Assembly: GCA_019634615.1 (NCBI GenBank)
Contig: JAHCAZ010000018.1
Span: forward strand, 1-64,000
Direction of reading: 5' to 3'
DNA: 64,000 bases
From: Opitutaceae bacterium
Lineage (GTDB): Bacteria > Verrucomicrobiota > Verrucomicrobiia > Opitutales > Opitutaceae
Shown here in pieces: positions 46,040 to 54,494 of the stretch; positions within the stretch are counted from its first letter, which is position 1; each line of letters begins with the position of its first letter. The translations under genes and the position numbers were made by a program. The notes below the pieces were generated by a model. The model was not told the DNA's origin, did not search any database, and saw only the letters and a program-made list of their open reading frames with translations.

Positions 46040-46490
46040 AGAAAACCTCCAACTCGAAGCCGAACTGAAGCGCCTGCGCCCGCGCGCCCTCGCGCCGGCC
46101 GTGGAGGCCCGCGTGGCGGCCCGCCTGGCCACCCGCCGAAGGGTCGCCATCGGCTGGTGGGTCGCGTTGCCCTTGGCCGCGGCCCTCGCCCTTGTTGTGG
46201 TGCCCTGGCGGCCCGCACCGGAGCCCGAGCGCGTGCCGCTGGGTGCGGCGATCGCCCCGGATCCTTTGCCCGCAACGAAGCCTGACGAGTACAAGCCGGT
46301 CGCCGCGGAAAACCTGCTCTACGCCGCGCGGGACGAGGGCGTCGTCACGCTCGCCGACGGCGTGCAGGCCCGCCGGCTGCGGCGGTCCTATGTCGACACG
46401 ATCACGTGGCGCAACCCGCGGACGAATGCCTCGCTCACCTGGTCGGTGCCCCGCGACGAGGTGCGCGTGGTCCCGGTCAATTTCCAGTAG
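46032..46490 (+). CDS. Probable membrane anti-sigma factor
   Basis: A 152-aa single-pass membrane protein. The N-terminal 40 residues are charged and helical (ENLQLEAELKRLRPRALAPAVEARVAARL), followed by one TM helix at about 43-60 (WWVALPLAAALALVVVP) and a periplasmic tail with VVTLADGVQARRLRRSYVDTITWRNP. There is no zinc-binding motif. Position overlapping the ECF gene by 8 bp is the main evidence for an anti-sigma role. The periplasmic tail could be the target of a protease or of the next gene's PDZ protein. Confidence 0.7.
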   Translation: MDEENLQLEAELKRLRPRALAPAVEARVAARLATRRRVAIGWWVALPLAAALALVVVPWRPAPEPERVPLGAAIAPDPLPATKPDEYKPVAAENLLYAARDEGVVTLADGVQARRLRRSYVDTITWRNPRTNASLTWSVPRDEVRVVPVNFQ

Positions 46491-46513
46491 TCCATCCAAC
46501 CCCTCCAACACCC

Positions 46514-47539
46514 ATGAAATCCACCCTGAGTCAGATCATCCCCATCGCCGGCTTCGTGCTGGCCATGCCCGTGCTGCCGCTCGAAGCGGGCGAAGCCGCG
46601 GCGCCAAAGCAGGAGGTCAAGCGCGAGATCCGCGTCGTGACCAAGGACGCGGCCGGCGCGCCGGTCGCCCCCGAGACGCATCGTCGCATGAAGTTCATCC
46701 ACGCCGGCGGTCCGGCCGAGCTCGAGCAAGTCGCGTTCCTCGGCGTGCAGACGGCTCCCGCCGACCCGGCGCTCGCCGCCCAGCTGGGGCTCCCGCGCGG
46801 CACGGGCCTGGTGGTGACGGACGTCGTGCCCGAGAGTCCGGCGGCCAGCGTGCTCAAGGTGCACGATGTCCTGGTCAAGCTCGACGACCAGTTGCTCATC
46901 GACCCGCACCAGTTCAGCGTGCTCGTGCGCAACCGCCAGAAGGGCGACGAGGTCACGCTCACCTACCTGCGCGCCGGCAAGGAGGCCACCGCCAAGGTCG
47001 CGTTGGGCGAGCATGAAGTCCCGAAGCTGGCCACCTTCAACCTGCGGACCGGCGGTCCCGGTCCCATGACCTGGGTCGGGGCGCACGCTCCGGTGGCGCG
47101 CGAGGAAGTCGACCGCGTGCTCGGCCTGATCGACCTCGGCAAGGATGGCGCCCCGCACATCGTCCGACACAACGAGCTCGCCGGCGACCGCGTGATCTCC
47201 GTCACGGTCAACACCGGCGACAGCAACATGAGCTACAGCGACGACAAGGGGTCGCTGGAACTCGCCATCAAGGACGGGAAGAAGGAGCTCATCGCCAAGG
47301 ACCCCAAGGGCGCGACGGTCTTTTCCGGCCCGATCAACACGGACGAGGAGCGCAAGGACCTGCCGGCCGACGTGGCCGAGCGCCTCAAGAAGATCGAGCA
47401 CATGCAGGGCTTCTCCTTCAAGACCGGCGATGACTTTGAAGGCGGCGAAGTGAAGGTCGTCCGCCCGCTCGGGCAGGGCATCTCGCTGCCCGCGCCGGTC
47501 CGGGCACCGAAGGCCGCCCCCGGGTTGCGCGCACTCTGA
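46514..47539 (+). CDS. Exported PDZ-domain protein
   Basis: A 341-aa protein with a signal peptide (IIPIAGFVLAMPVLPLEAGEA, about 6-26) and one PDZ domain at about 70-165 (FLGVQTAPADPALAAQLGLPRGTGLVVTDVV-type, with the carboxylate-binding loop near GLPRGTG). There is no trypsin-like or metalloprotease domain, so unlike DegS or RseP it is not itself a protease. It lies 23 bp after the anti-sigma gene and ends at a strong terminator, giving a sigma/anti-sigma/PDZ operon. Confidence 0.85.
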   Translation: MKSTLSQIIPIAGFVLAMPVLPLEAGEAAAPKQEVKREIRVVTKDAAGAPVAPETHRRMKFIHAGGPAELEQVAFLGVQTAPADPALAAQLGLPRGTGLVVTDVVPESPAASVLKVHDVLVKLDDQLLIDPHQFSVLVRNRQKGDEVTLTYLRAGKEATAKVALGEHEVPKLATFNLRTGGPGPMTWVGAHAPVAREEVDRVLGLIDLGKDGAPHIVRHNELAGDRVISVTVNTGDSNMSYSDDKGSLELAIKDGKKELIAKDPKGATVFSGPINTDEERKDLPADVAERLKKIEHMQGFSFKTGDDFEGGEVKVVRPLGQGISLPAPVRAPKAAPGLRAL

Positions 47540-47560
47540 GTCCCAGCCGTCCGGTCACAA

Positions 47561-47592
47561 AAAAAGCGGCGCCCACACGGGTGCCGCTTTTT
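47561..47592. terminator. Bidirectional intrinsic terminator
   Basis: AAAAAGCGGCGCCC / ACAC / GGGTGCCGCTTTTT: about 14 bp of pairing including one G-T, with A and T tracts flanking it so that it can work in both directions. It separates the PDZ gene from the convergent DUF4199 gene. Confidence 0.93.
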
Positions 47593-47609
47593 CATGGGTC
47601 GAAAACTGG

Positions 47610-48158
47610 TCAGGCCGTGGTCGCGGGGGGCACCGGGGCGCCGGTATCCGGGCGGGCCTTCACAAAGGCGGCCACGATGAGCGAGATCACGAGATTCCAG
47701 ATGAAGGACATGACCGCGCCGGTGGCCGTCATCGCGCCGGGGCTCAGCCACGGGCGAATGTAGGGTTCAGCCTGCTCGATCTGCGCGGGCGAGAGGTTCT
47801 TGGCCTCGAGCCCGGCGATCTGCGCCTGCATCACCACCTCGCGGAAGTTGGGGTCGATGAACGCAAAATAGCAGTAATTGTAAACCGCGCTGAAGATGGT
47901 CGCGAACAGGCCGATCATGACGCCTGTGCCCAGGGCGGAGCCATAGCCCCACGGCTTGTCGGCAGGCGTGTTCGCACGCTTCTCGCGCATGCCCAGCAGG
48001 GTGCAGGCCACGCTGATGATCACGCCCAGGACCAGGCCGACGGTCTGGGCCAGCTTGAGCTTGTCGGGATCGGAGTGAAGGCCGCTGAAATACAGCCCGA
48101 GGCTGACAAACGCCCCGCAGAGCGTCATGATGAAACCGTAGGTGAGGGAGGTTTTCAT
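47610..48158 (-). CDS. DUF4199 membrane protein
   Basis: A 182-aa membrane protein with four predicted helices (about 5-25, 32-55, 75-100 and 145-170). The start MKTSLTYGFIMTLCGAFVSLGLYF and the loop IDPNFREVVMQAQI, followed by a pair of helices, fit the DUF4199 family, which has no known function. ATG 48,158 was chosen over an upstream frame with a cysteine-rich tail. It is a single gene ending at the shared terminator. Confidence 0.85.
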   Translation of the reverse strand: MKTSLTYGFIMTLCGAFVSLGLYFSGLHSDPDKLKLAQTVGLVLGVIISVACTLLGMREKRANTPADKPWGYGSALGTGVMIGLFATIFSAVYNYCYFAFIDPNFREVVMQAQIAGLEAKNLSPAQIEQAEPYIRPWLSPGAMTATGAVMSFIWNLVISLIVAAFVKARPDTGAPVPPATTA

Positions 48159-48257
48159 TCCCGGGCAGCATGGGAGTCTCCGGGCAAAAAACAATCGCGC
48201 AATGATCGACGGCGCTGCGACCTGAGCAGCGGCCTTGACCCGGCCGCGAATGGCCGC

Positions 48258-49088
48258 TCAGGAGTTGTCGCCGTCGACCAGGCGGCCGAGGCCGCCCAGC
48301 ACGGAGCCCTCTTCGCGTCCGCCCCGGCCGGTCTTGGGCGCGGCGGCGACGATGCGGCCGGCGAGGCGCGAGAACGGCAGGGACTGGAGCCAGATGCGGC
48401 CCGGCCCACGCAGCGTCGCGAAGAACAGGCCCTCGCCACCGAAGAGGGCGGTCTTGATGCCGCCGACAAACTGGATGTCGTAGTCGACGCTTGGCTGGAA
48501 GGCGACGATGCAGCCGGTATCGACCCGCAGGGTCTCGCCCGCGGCGAGCTGGCGCTCGTGCAGCGTGCCGCCGGCGTGGACGAAGGCGAAGCCGTCCCCC
48601 GTGAGGCGCTGCATGATGAAACCCTCGCCGCCGAAGAGCCCCGTGCCGAGCCGGCGCTGGAAGGCGATGCCGATGCTCACGCCCTTGGCGGCGCAGAGAA
48701 AGGAGTCCTTTTGGGTGATGAGCTCGCCGCCCAGCTCGGACAGGTGGACCGGGATGATTTTGCCCGGGTAAGGCGCGCCGAAGGCGACGGTGCGCTTCGT
48801 GGCGGCCTGGTTCTGGAAGACCGTCATGAACAGCGACTCGCCGGTGAGCAGGCGTTTGCCCGCGCCGAGGAGGGCGCCCATGAGCCCGGAGCTTTTGGCC
48901 GAGCCGTCGCCGAAGACCGTTTCCATGGCGATGCCGTCGTCCATGTACATCATCCCGCCGGCCTCGGCCACCGTGGCCTCGCCGGGATCGAGCCCGATCT
49001 CCACATACTGCATGTCGTCACCGTGGATCCGGTAATCGATCTCATGCATGGCGGGCACGGGTTTCAGGATGGGCGGAGGTTGGCTCAT
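48258..49088 (-). CDS. AIM24 / TIGR00266 family protein
   Basis: A 276-aa protein of the widespread AIM24 family (double-stranded beta-helix core; function unknown in bacteria). Diagnostic segments are [76 protein letters not shown] and [32 protein letters not shown]. The C-terminal 35 residues are glycine-rich and less conserved. It lies alone, 27 bp from a small membrane protein gene on the same strand. Confidence 0.9.
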   Translation of the reverse strand: MSQPPPILKPVPAMHEIDYRIHGDDMQYVEIGLDPGEATVAEAGGMMYMDDGIAMETVFGDGSAKSSGLMGALLGAGKRLLTGESLFMTVFQNQAATKRTVAFGAPYPGKIIPVHLSELGGELITQKDSFLCAAKGVSIGIAFQRRLGTGLFGGEGFIMQRLTGDGFAFVHAGGTLHERQLAAGETLRVDTGCIVAFQPSVDYDIQFVGGIKTALFGGEGLFFATLRGPGRIWLQSLPFSRLAGRIVAAAPKTGRGGREEGSVLGGLGRLVDGDNS

Positions 49089-49115
49089 GGCCCCAAGGCT
49101 TTGGCGGGGATCGAC

Positions 49116-49391
49116 TCAGGCGGCAAGGCTGCCCGCCGCGCGACGATGGCGAATCACGTGGGCGCGACCCGGGAACCGGGCCAGGCCGAGGCGTCGGCTG
49201 GGCTCCCAGTTCGGGCGGCGCGGGGAGTAGTCGCGCACGACGCCCTTGATGAAGAGCGTGCCGGCGAGCGCGGCGTAGGTCGCGGTCGAGTCGAGACCGA
49301 GCGCGAGGCTGAGGGTGAAGACGCCCAACCCGAGGAGGGCGGCGGCGGCGGTGTAGGTGAGAAGTTTCATGGCAGGCGTGGTGCGGTTCAT
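49116..49391 (-). CDS. Small membrane protein, unknown function
   Basis: A 91-aa protein with one or two N-terminal hydrophobic helices (LLTYTAAAALLGLGVFTLSLALG, about 10-32, and ATYAALAGTLFIKGVV) followed by a basic C-terminal half rich in Arg. ATG 49,391 or ATG 49,370 may be used. Not recognised. It is 27 bp upstream of the AIM24-family gene and probably shares its transcript. Confidence 0.6.
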   Translation of the reverse strand: MNRTTPAMKLLTYTAAAALLGLGVFTLSLALGLDSTATYAALAGTLFIKGVVRDYSPRRPNWEPSRRLGLARFPGRAHVIRHRRAAGSLAA

Positions 49392-49436
49392 GATGGGTTG
49401 TTTGATGCCACTAGAACGCCGCCCGACCCGGGAAGT

Positions 49437-49469
49437 TACAAAAAAACCGCTCCGGTTGGGGGAGCGGTT
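49437..49469 (-). terminator. Intrinsic terminator of the phosphodiesterase operon
   Basis: On the minus strand, AACCGCTCC / GGAGCGGTT forms a 9-bp stem (49,469-49,461 with 49,453-49,445), followed by a run of seven or more T. It lies 27 bp after the stop of the phosphodiesterase gene. Confidence 0.92.
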
Positions 49470-49495
49470 CGAAGCCGTGATGAATGGCGCCGAGC

Positions 49496-50740
49496 TCAGC
49501 GCCGCAGCACGGTGCGCACCAGCCGGTCGTCGCCGTCATTGGCGGCGGGATCCAGGCCCAGGGCCGCGCAGAGCAGATTGTAGAGGTGGATGTTTTCGAA
49601 CTCCTCGACCACGACGCCCGATACGAACGAGGGACCATGGGCGATGAAGACCGCGCCCATGTCTGGCAGACGCGGGTCGTAGCCGTGGTCACCCCGGAGG
49701 AAGCGGTTCTGGTTGCGCTCGTACTCGGCGCGGCGGAGGACGTGCCAGCCCTGGTCAGGCAGGATCCAGATGTCCGGCGTGCGCGGCGTGGCCGTGACAT
49801 GTAGGTGCGGCGGCAGGTCGGCGGTGGCGAAGGTCCGCGCATGCGGCATGGCCGCGAGCCGGGCGACCGTGGCGGCCAAGTCGCCCTGGAGGACGCGGAG
49901 GCCGGCCACAGCGCCGGTGAAATCGACCTGCACGGTCGCGGGGTCGATCCAGTCCTCCAGGATCAGCACATCCTCCTTGGTGCAGGGCGTCATGCCGTGG
50001 TCGGACACGATCACGAGGTTCGCCGCGATGCCCTCGGCCTCCAGCCGCTCGACCATCGTGCCGACGCAGCGGTCCATGAGCGCGACGGCGGCGGCCAGCT
50101 CAGGCGAGTCCGGCCCGTGGGCATGCCCGGCGCTGTTGGTTTCCTCGAGGTAGAACGCGATGATCGCCGGCCGCTCGGCGGCAGGGAGCTTGAGCCACGA
50201 GACGACCGTCTCGAGGCGCTGGTCGAAGGACACGCGGTAGTCGTACGGATACCAGCGCGACGGGCGCAGGCCATGGTTCTCCGTCTCCGAGCCGACCCAG
50301 AAATAGCAGGCGCTGCGGCGGCCCTGCCGCTCGGCGGTGATCCAGATCGGTTCGCCGCCCCACCAGCGCGGATTCCGGTTGGCGGCGGAATTGCGGTAGT
50401 GAAACACGTCACCCGTCGCCGCGTCGGTCATGTCGTTGTTGACCATCCCGTGGTGGGGTGGGCGGAGTCCCGTGACCAGGGTGTAGTGGTTGGGAAAGGT
50501 GTTGGAGGGGAAGGCCGGGATCATGCGCTTGGCCTGCACGCCCTCGGCCGCAAGCCGCCGCAGGTGCGGGGTTTCCGCCGGATATTTCGCGCAGTAATCC
50601 CAGCGGAATCCGTCCATCGAGATCAGGATCAGGGGCGGAATGTCTTTTGGCTCCTGACTGACGCCAGTCGAAACGAGACTGAGGCCGAGCAGCAGCGACG
50701 TCAGGGTTCCAAGGCGGAGAATTGGATTCGGTGTTCTCAT
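49496..50740 (-). CDS. NPP-type alkaline phosphodiesterase/nucleotide pyrophosphatase
   Basis: Exported hydrolase of 414 aa from the alkaline phosphatase superfamily. A signal peptide covers about 1-28. Metal and catalytic motifs: ILISMDGFRWDY (first Asp), nucleophile Thr in FPSNTFPNHYTLVTG, VSDHGM (Asp, His) and RGDHGYDP (His). The motif EEPDxxGHxxGP of classic NPPs reads EETNSAGHAHGP here, so one zinc-ligand Asp is Asn. ATG 50,740 overlaps the stop of the Smr gene (ATGA) and was preferred to a start 30 bp upstream. Last gene of a TatA-Smr-NPP chain. Confidence 0.88.
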   Translation of the reverse strand: MRTPNPILRLGTLTSLLLGLSLVSTGVSQEPKDIPPLILISMDGFRWDYCAKYPAETPHLRRLAAEGVQAKRMIPAFPSNTFPNHYTLVTGLRPPHHGMVNNDMTDAATGDVFHYRNSAANRNPRWWGGEPIWITAERQGRRSACYFWVGSETENHGLRPSRWYPYDYRVSFDQRLETVVSWLKLPAAERPAIIAFYLEETNSAGHAHGPDSPELAAAVALMDRCVGTMVERLEAEGIAANLVIVSDHGMTPCTKEDVLILEDWIDPATVQVDFTGAVAGLRVLQGDLAATVARLAAMPHARTFATADLPPHLHVTATPRTPDIWILPDQGWHVLRRAEYERNQNRFLRGDHGYDPRLPDMGAVFIAHGPSFVSGVVVEEFENIHLYNLLCAALGLDPAANDGDDRLVRTVLRR

Positions 50741-51024
50741 GATCGCAAAGTGACGAGGGTTGCGCCCCAACTGCCGCTGGTCTCGTCGCCGGAGCGGTAG
50801 CGGAGCACCCGGGGCGAGCGCTGCAGGAGCCGATGCACGGTGGTGCGCAGGGTGCCCGTGCCTTTACCGTGGATGATGCGCACCTCGTGCAGGCCCTTGG
50901 CGGCGCAGGCCTCCAAATAGGCGGGAATGAGTTCGCCGAGGTCCTGGGGCCGAAACGTGTGCAGGTCCAGTTCACCCGTGATGGGCAGCGCCACCGGCGG
51001 GTGATCTGCATCCGGCGCGCTCAC
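50737..51024 (-). CDS. Stand-alone Smr domain protein
   Basis: A 95-aa protein consisting of one Smr domain, the small MutS-related domain with nuclease activity in some homologues. The two diagnostic motifs are present: [10 protein letters not shown] and [11 protein letters not shown]. It overlaps both neighbours by 4 bp: the TatA-like gene before it and the phosphodiesterase gene after it. The partner of the domain here is unknown. Confidence 0.88.
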   Translation of the reverse strand: MSAPDADHPPVALPITGELDLHTFRPQDLGELIPAYLEACAAKGLHEVRIIHGKGTGTLRTTVHRLLQRSPRVLRYRSGDETSGSWGATLVTLRS

Positions 51025-51293
51025 GTGTGCGGCGGCTCCTGGCGCTCGGGGGCGGATTTCGGCCGCGCCGGCGGTGGAGCCGGCGTTTCCGGGGTTTCCT
51101 CGATCGCGCGCTTGAACTCCTCCTCGACGCCGCTGGCCGCCTTCTTGAACTCGCGGAGCGACTTGCCGAGCCCCTTGGCCAGCTCGGGCAGCTTCTGGCC
51201 GCCGAACAGGAGCAGCACCACGAACATGATCATCAGCAGCTCGGGGCCGCCGATGCCCTCGATGAAGGCCAGGGTGCTGTGGCAGGTGCTCAT
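51021..51293 (-). CDS. tatA: TatA/TatE-like translocase subunit
   Basis: A 90-aa protein with a short N-terminal helix and the TatA hinge: [40 protein letters not shown], a TM helix at about 15-32 followed by the amphipathic helix. The C-terminal tail is rich in Pro and charged residues. It is the first gene of a chain with overlaps to smr and the phosphodiesterase gene. The Tat signal seen on the amidase (873) is a possible substrate. tatB/tatC are not in the window. Confidence 0.9.
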   Translation of the reverse strand: MSTCHSTLAFIEGIGGPELLMIMFVVLLLFGGQKLPELAKGLGKSLREFKKAASGVEEEFKRAIEETPETPAPPPARPKSAPERQEPPHT

Positions 51294-51345
51294 GGGTTCA
51301 TCTTGAGGAAGTCGCGTGGCGAATGTAACGGAGAAAAACCGCGAT

Positions 51346-52176
51346 TCAACCCCGGCCCGCCTGTCGCTGGCGCCACTCGCGCGGGCTCGCCCCGAGGTGG
51401 CGGCGGAACCGCAGCGTGAAATAGAACGGGTTCTCGAACCCGACCTGCCGGGCGATCGTCGACACGGGCTCCTGCGTGAACTCCAGCAGCTGACGGGCGC
51501 GGTTCAGGCGCTGAAGCTCAAGGTAGCGCTGCGGGGTCTGCCCCGTCTGCACGCGGAAGAGGTGGGCGAAACGGGAAGGGGACAGGGCGCATTGCGCGGC
51601 GATCTTCGGCACGGTCAGCGGCCCGGCGAAGTTGTCGCAGATATAGGCGAGCGAGCGGGCGATCCGGCTGTCCAGGCCCGCGGCTGCGCCGCGCGGATTG
51701 GCCTGCTCGCAGCGCAGCAGGATCTCCTCGAGGGCGTTCAGGGCCAGCGGCTCGCGCAGGCGGCTGGGGCCGGCGTTGAGCCGCACGAGCTCGCGGAACC
51801 GGCGCACGATGCGGTAGCGCGACTCGTCGCCGGCCAGGGTCAGGTGCAGCAGGCCCGGCGCGATCTCGGGCCACTCGAGCCACTCGAGCCAGGCCGGCTT
51901 GGGGATGAAATGCGCCCAGAAGGGTTCCCACTGGCGCTGGCCGCGGGCCGTGCCGTAGTCGTGCAGCACGCCGGGCTTGAGCAGCGTCATGTCGCCGGGG
52001 TTCGTCACGAGCTCGCCGCCCGCATGGCCGAAGCGCCCGTGCCCGCTCGCCGTGTAGACCAGCAGCCAGTCGTGCGTGCCGCGCTCGCGGTAGGTCGCGT
52101 AGCGCGGTCCCTTGACGAAATGGCCGGTCACAAGCGAGCCGGCGGGCGGGGCGGGGGTCTCGGGGAGGCGGGGCAT
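51346..52176 (-). CDS. AraC-family transcription regulator
   Basis: A 276-aa regulator. The N-terminal 165 residues form a cupin-type sensing domain ([41 protein letters not shown]); the C-terminal 100 residues are the paired HTH domain, with [28 protein letters not shown] and [29 protein letters not shown]. Residues WLEWLEW come from a small tandem duplication. It is divergent from the PhyH gene at 52,250 and probably controls it; the ligand is unknown. Confidence 0.92.
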   Translation of the reverse strand: MPRLPETPAPPAGSLVTGHFVKGPRYATYRERGTHDWLLVYTASGHGRFGHAGGELVTNPGDMTLLKPGVLHDYGTARGQRQWEPFWAHFIPKPAWLEWLEWPEIAPGLLHLTLAGDESRYRIVRRFRELVRLNAGPSRLREPLALNALEEILLRCEQANPRGAAAGLDSRIARSLAYICDNFAGPLTVPKIAAQCALSPSRFAHLFRVQTGQTPQRYLELQRLNRARQLLEFTQEPVSTIARQVGFENPFYFTLRFRRHLGASPREWRQRQAGRG

Positions 52177-52249
52177 CGCAGGAGAATGTTATAGGTATTC
52201 GGTGGCCCGCTTTATGGCTGAGCGGGGTAAACTATGCTAGGATATTTGC
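52177..52249. promoter_or_regulatory. Divergent promoter region (araC-type gene / PhyH gene)
   Basis: This 73-bp gap is AT-richer than its surroundings and must carry promoters in both directions. AACTATGCTAGGATATTT (52,231-52,247) provides a plausible -10 element toward the PhyH gene. No clear regulator repeats were recognised. Confidence 0.35.
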
Positions 52250-53080
52250 ATGGTGATCGACACTGCCCCAATTGCTGATGCCAAGATCTCGGCCCTGGCC
52301 GACCAATTTGCCCGGGACGGCTTTGCCCTGGCCCGCGGCCTTTTCTCGGCGGCGGAGGTCGAGGAGATCCGCGCGCTGTTCGCCAAGATGCACGCCGAGG
52401 GCGTGCCCGGCCATTACGAGCCGACGAAGCCGCACGACGGCGTCGAGAATCCCGACGACCCGCTTTATCAGTATCCGCGGGTGATGATGCCGCACCGGTT
52501 CAATGCCCGTGCGCGTCACTACATGCTCCACGCGGGCGTCGCCGCCCACCTGCGCGCCTTCTTCGGCCAGGAACCGGTCGCGGCGCAGAGCATGTTCTAC
52601 TTCAAGCCGCCCGGCGCCCGCGGCCAGGCGTTGCATCAGGACCAGTTCTACCTGCTCGTCGAGCCGGGCACCTGCATCGCGGCCTGGACCGCGATCGACG
52701 ACTGTGATGTCGAGAATGGCGGGATGTATATCGTGCCGAAGACGCACGACGCCCCGATCGTCTGCCCCGACACGGCGGACCGCGGCGAAAGCTACACGTC
52801 GCACTTCGTGCCGGTCCCCAAGGGCCTCAAGCCCCAGATCGTGAACATGAAGGCGGGCGACACGCTGTTCTTCAACGGCAGCCTGATCCACGGCTCGGGC
52901 CCGAATCGCTCCAAGACGCGTTTCCGTCGTTCCTTCATCTGCCACTACACGGGCAGCGATGTGCGCAAGATTTCCGGCGGCTATCATCCGCTCACGCGGA
53001 TGGACGGCACCTCCTACGAGGTGACCCCGCAGACTTCGGGTGGCCCCTGCGGCGAAGGCTGGAAGGGCTCGCTCCACTGA
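52250..53080 (+). CDS. Phytanoyl-CoA dioxygenase (PhyH) family protein
   Basis: Fe(II)/2-oxoglutarate oxygenase of 276 aa, substrate unknown. The triad is visible: ALHQDQFYLL (His, Asp) and NGSLIHGSGPN (His), followed by RFRRSFICHY for 2-oxoglutarate. A glycine/proline-rich C-terminus (TSGGPCGEGWKGSLH) is distinctive. It is under a divergent AraC regulator, which suggests an inducible catabolic enzyme. It is followed by a strong terminator and is transcribed alone. It is not close in sequence to the other PhyH gene (2,566). Confidence 0.9.
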   Translation: MVIDTAPIADAKISALADQFARDGFALARGLFSAAEVEEIRALFAKMHAEGVPGHYEPTKPHDGVENPDDPLYQYPRVMMPHRFNARARHYMLHAGVAAHLRAFFGQEPVAAQSMFYFKPPGARGQALHQDQFYLLVEPGTCIAAWTAIDDCDVENGGMYIVPKTHDAPIVCPDTADRGESYTSHFVPVPKGLKPQIVNMKAGDTLFFNGSLIHGSGPNRSKTRFRRSFICHYTGSDVRKISGGYHPLTRMDGTSYEVTPQTSGGPCGEGWKGSLH

Positions 53081-53111
53081 GCGGGCTGAGGCCTTCGTCC
53101 CCTCATCACCC

Positions 53112-53141
53112 AAAACCGGCGGCCCACCCCGCCGGTTTTTT
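53112..53141. terminator. Bidirectional intrinsic terminator
   Basis: AAAACCGGCGG / CCCACC / CCGCCGGTTTT: a perfect 11-bp stem with a following T run on the plus strand and a matching A run that serves the minus strand. It separates the PhyH gene from the convergent Rieske gene, whose stop codon touches its right edge. Confidence 0.95.
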
Positions 53142-53449
53142 CATGCCTCCACTTCGACCGTGTTGCCGTTCACGAAGACCGGGAACCGGCGCACCGGGTC
53201 GAGATTCTTCGGGCAGACCGCGGCGCCGTTCGTGACGTCGAAGGCGATGCCGTGCAGCGGGCACGTCAGCGTCGTGCCGCGCAGCGGTCCGGCCGCGAGC
53301 GAGGCACCGGCGTGCGGACACACGTCGTCGATCGCGTGCAGCTGGCCGTCGACATTGCAGATGGCGATGCGTTGGTCGCCGACCTTGAAGGCTTTCTTGG
53401 CGCCGGGCGGAAGAGCGTCGAGGGTCGTGACAGGATGACGTTGGGGCAT
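53141..53449 (-). CDS. Rieske-type [2Fe-2S] ferredoxin
   Basis: Small electron-transfer protein of 102 aa. The Rieske ligands are present as CPHAG (Cys44, His46) and CPLHG (Cys63, His66). There is no signal or membrane segment, so it is a soluble dioxygenase-type ferredoxin (like NirD or BphF). It lies between a PhyH dioxygenase and an aldose-epimerase relative. No oxygenase of the Rieske type is adjacent; its electron acceptor is unknown. Confidence 0.93.
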   Translation of the reverse strand: MPQRHPVTTLDALPPGAKKAFKVGDQRIAICNVDGQLHAIDDVCPHAGASLAAGPLRGTTLTCPLHGIAFDVTNGAAVCPKNLDPVRRFPVFVNGNTVEVEA

Positions 53450-53470
53450 GGGGCAGGGAGTCGGTCGTCG

Positions 53471-54391
53471 TTACTTGATGGCGATCGTGACGGTGAATGT
53501 CTGTGTCAGGCCCGGCGGCACGAAATGCAGGCCGGTCTTGTGCTCGGGCGCGTTGGGCGGGCCCATCCAGGGTTCGACGCAGTAGTAAGGCGCCGTGGCG
53601 GACTCGCTCCACGTGACGAAAGTGGCGTCGGGCGGCGGCACCTTGGCGGTGCCGAGGCGCATCACGACGTCGCCGGCGTGGCCCCGCTCGCCGAAGATCA
53701 CGGTGTTGTCCTTCAGCCCGAGGTGGATCGCGTCGATCAGCTCCGGGTTGTCGAGCGGCTCGATCTCCTTGAGTGCCGGGCCGGGCCCCAGCTGTCCCTT
53801 GGCGTCCTGCCGCACGCGGCGCGTGGCGGGCAGGCGGATCGAGTAGTCGCCGCGGCCGAGGCCCTCGGACCACGGCAGCGTGAAGTAGAAGTGGTGGCCG
53901 GCGCTCCAGGGCAGGGGCACGGTGCCGCGATTCTGCAGGCTCAGCTCGCACACGAGGCCGAGCGGCTCGAAACGGTAGCGCACGGTGAATTCGTAATCGT
54001 AGGGATAACAGGCGCGGGCGGCCTCGTCCGGCTGGTACAGCGCGGTGAAGCCGGCGGCGTCGCTGCTGACGACCTTGAAGTCGCCCTGACGGGCCAGCCC
54101 GTGCATGGGCATCGCGCGGCGCACGCCGTCGGCGGCGCGCCAGAAATGGATGTCGCCCTGGTCGAAGACGCGGGCATTGAAAGGAAACAGGATCGGATTG
54201 CCGCCGCGCACGCGGTGGAAGTCGTCGAGGTTCTTGAGCTCGGGCCAGTAGAGCACGTCGCGCACGGAACCATCCCCGAGCGTGAGATTCCAGTTCATGA
54301 GGCGCGCGCCCTTTTCCGGCCACGCGAGGAACGTGGATTGACCGACCCGCCAGCGCGTGAGCGTCGCCCCGAGATAGGAGACCTTTTCCAT
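53471..54391 (-). CDS. Aldose 1-epimerase / hexose-phosphate mutarotase-like protein
   Basis: A 306-aa protein of the galactose-mutarotase fold, closest by eye to the YeaD (glucose-6-phosphate 1-epimerase) group. Candidate catalytic residues: His in PMHGLARQGDF, His in SAGHHFYFTLP and Glu in CVEPWMGPPNAPEH. ATG 54,391 was used; the opposite-strand NfeD gene starts 103 bp away in divergent orientation. Likely speeds the alpha/beta equilibrium of a sugar or sugar phosphate in the cytoplasm. Confidence 0.88.
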   Translation of the reverse strand: MEKVSYLGATLTRWRVGQSTFLAWPEKGARLMNWNLTLGDGSVRDVLYWPELKNLDDFHRVRGGNPILFPFNARVFDQGDIHFWRAADGVRRAMPMHGLARQGDFKVVSSDAAGFTALYQPDEAARACYPYDYEFTVRYRFEPLGLVCELSLQNRGTVPLPWSAGHHFYFTLPWSEGLGRGDYSIRLPATRRVRQDAKGQLGPGPALKEIEPLDNPELIDAIHLGLKDNTVIFGERGHAGDVVMRLGTAKVPPPDATFVTWSESATAPYYCVEPWMGPPNAPEHKTGLHFVPPGLTQTFTVTIAIK

Positions 54392-54494
54392 GCCTGCCGT
54401 GAAATCAGCCCCGCCCGCGGCGCGCAATGGGTTTCTGGAAAAGTTTGGTGCGGATTCCAGTGCCGCGGCGCTTGCAGGTTGCCGACCGCATCCT

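Noticed and set aside
51860-51895. 9-nt tandem duplication in the araC-type gene (WLEWLEW)
   Set aside because: Only about two copies and in triplet period; ordinary slippage duplication in coding sequence, not linked to the 7-nt arrays.
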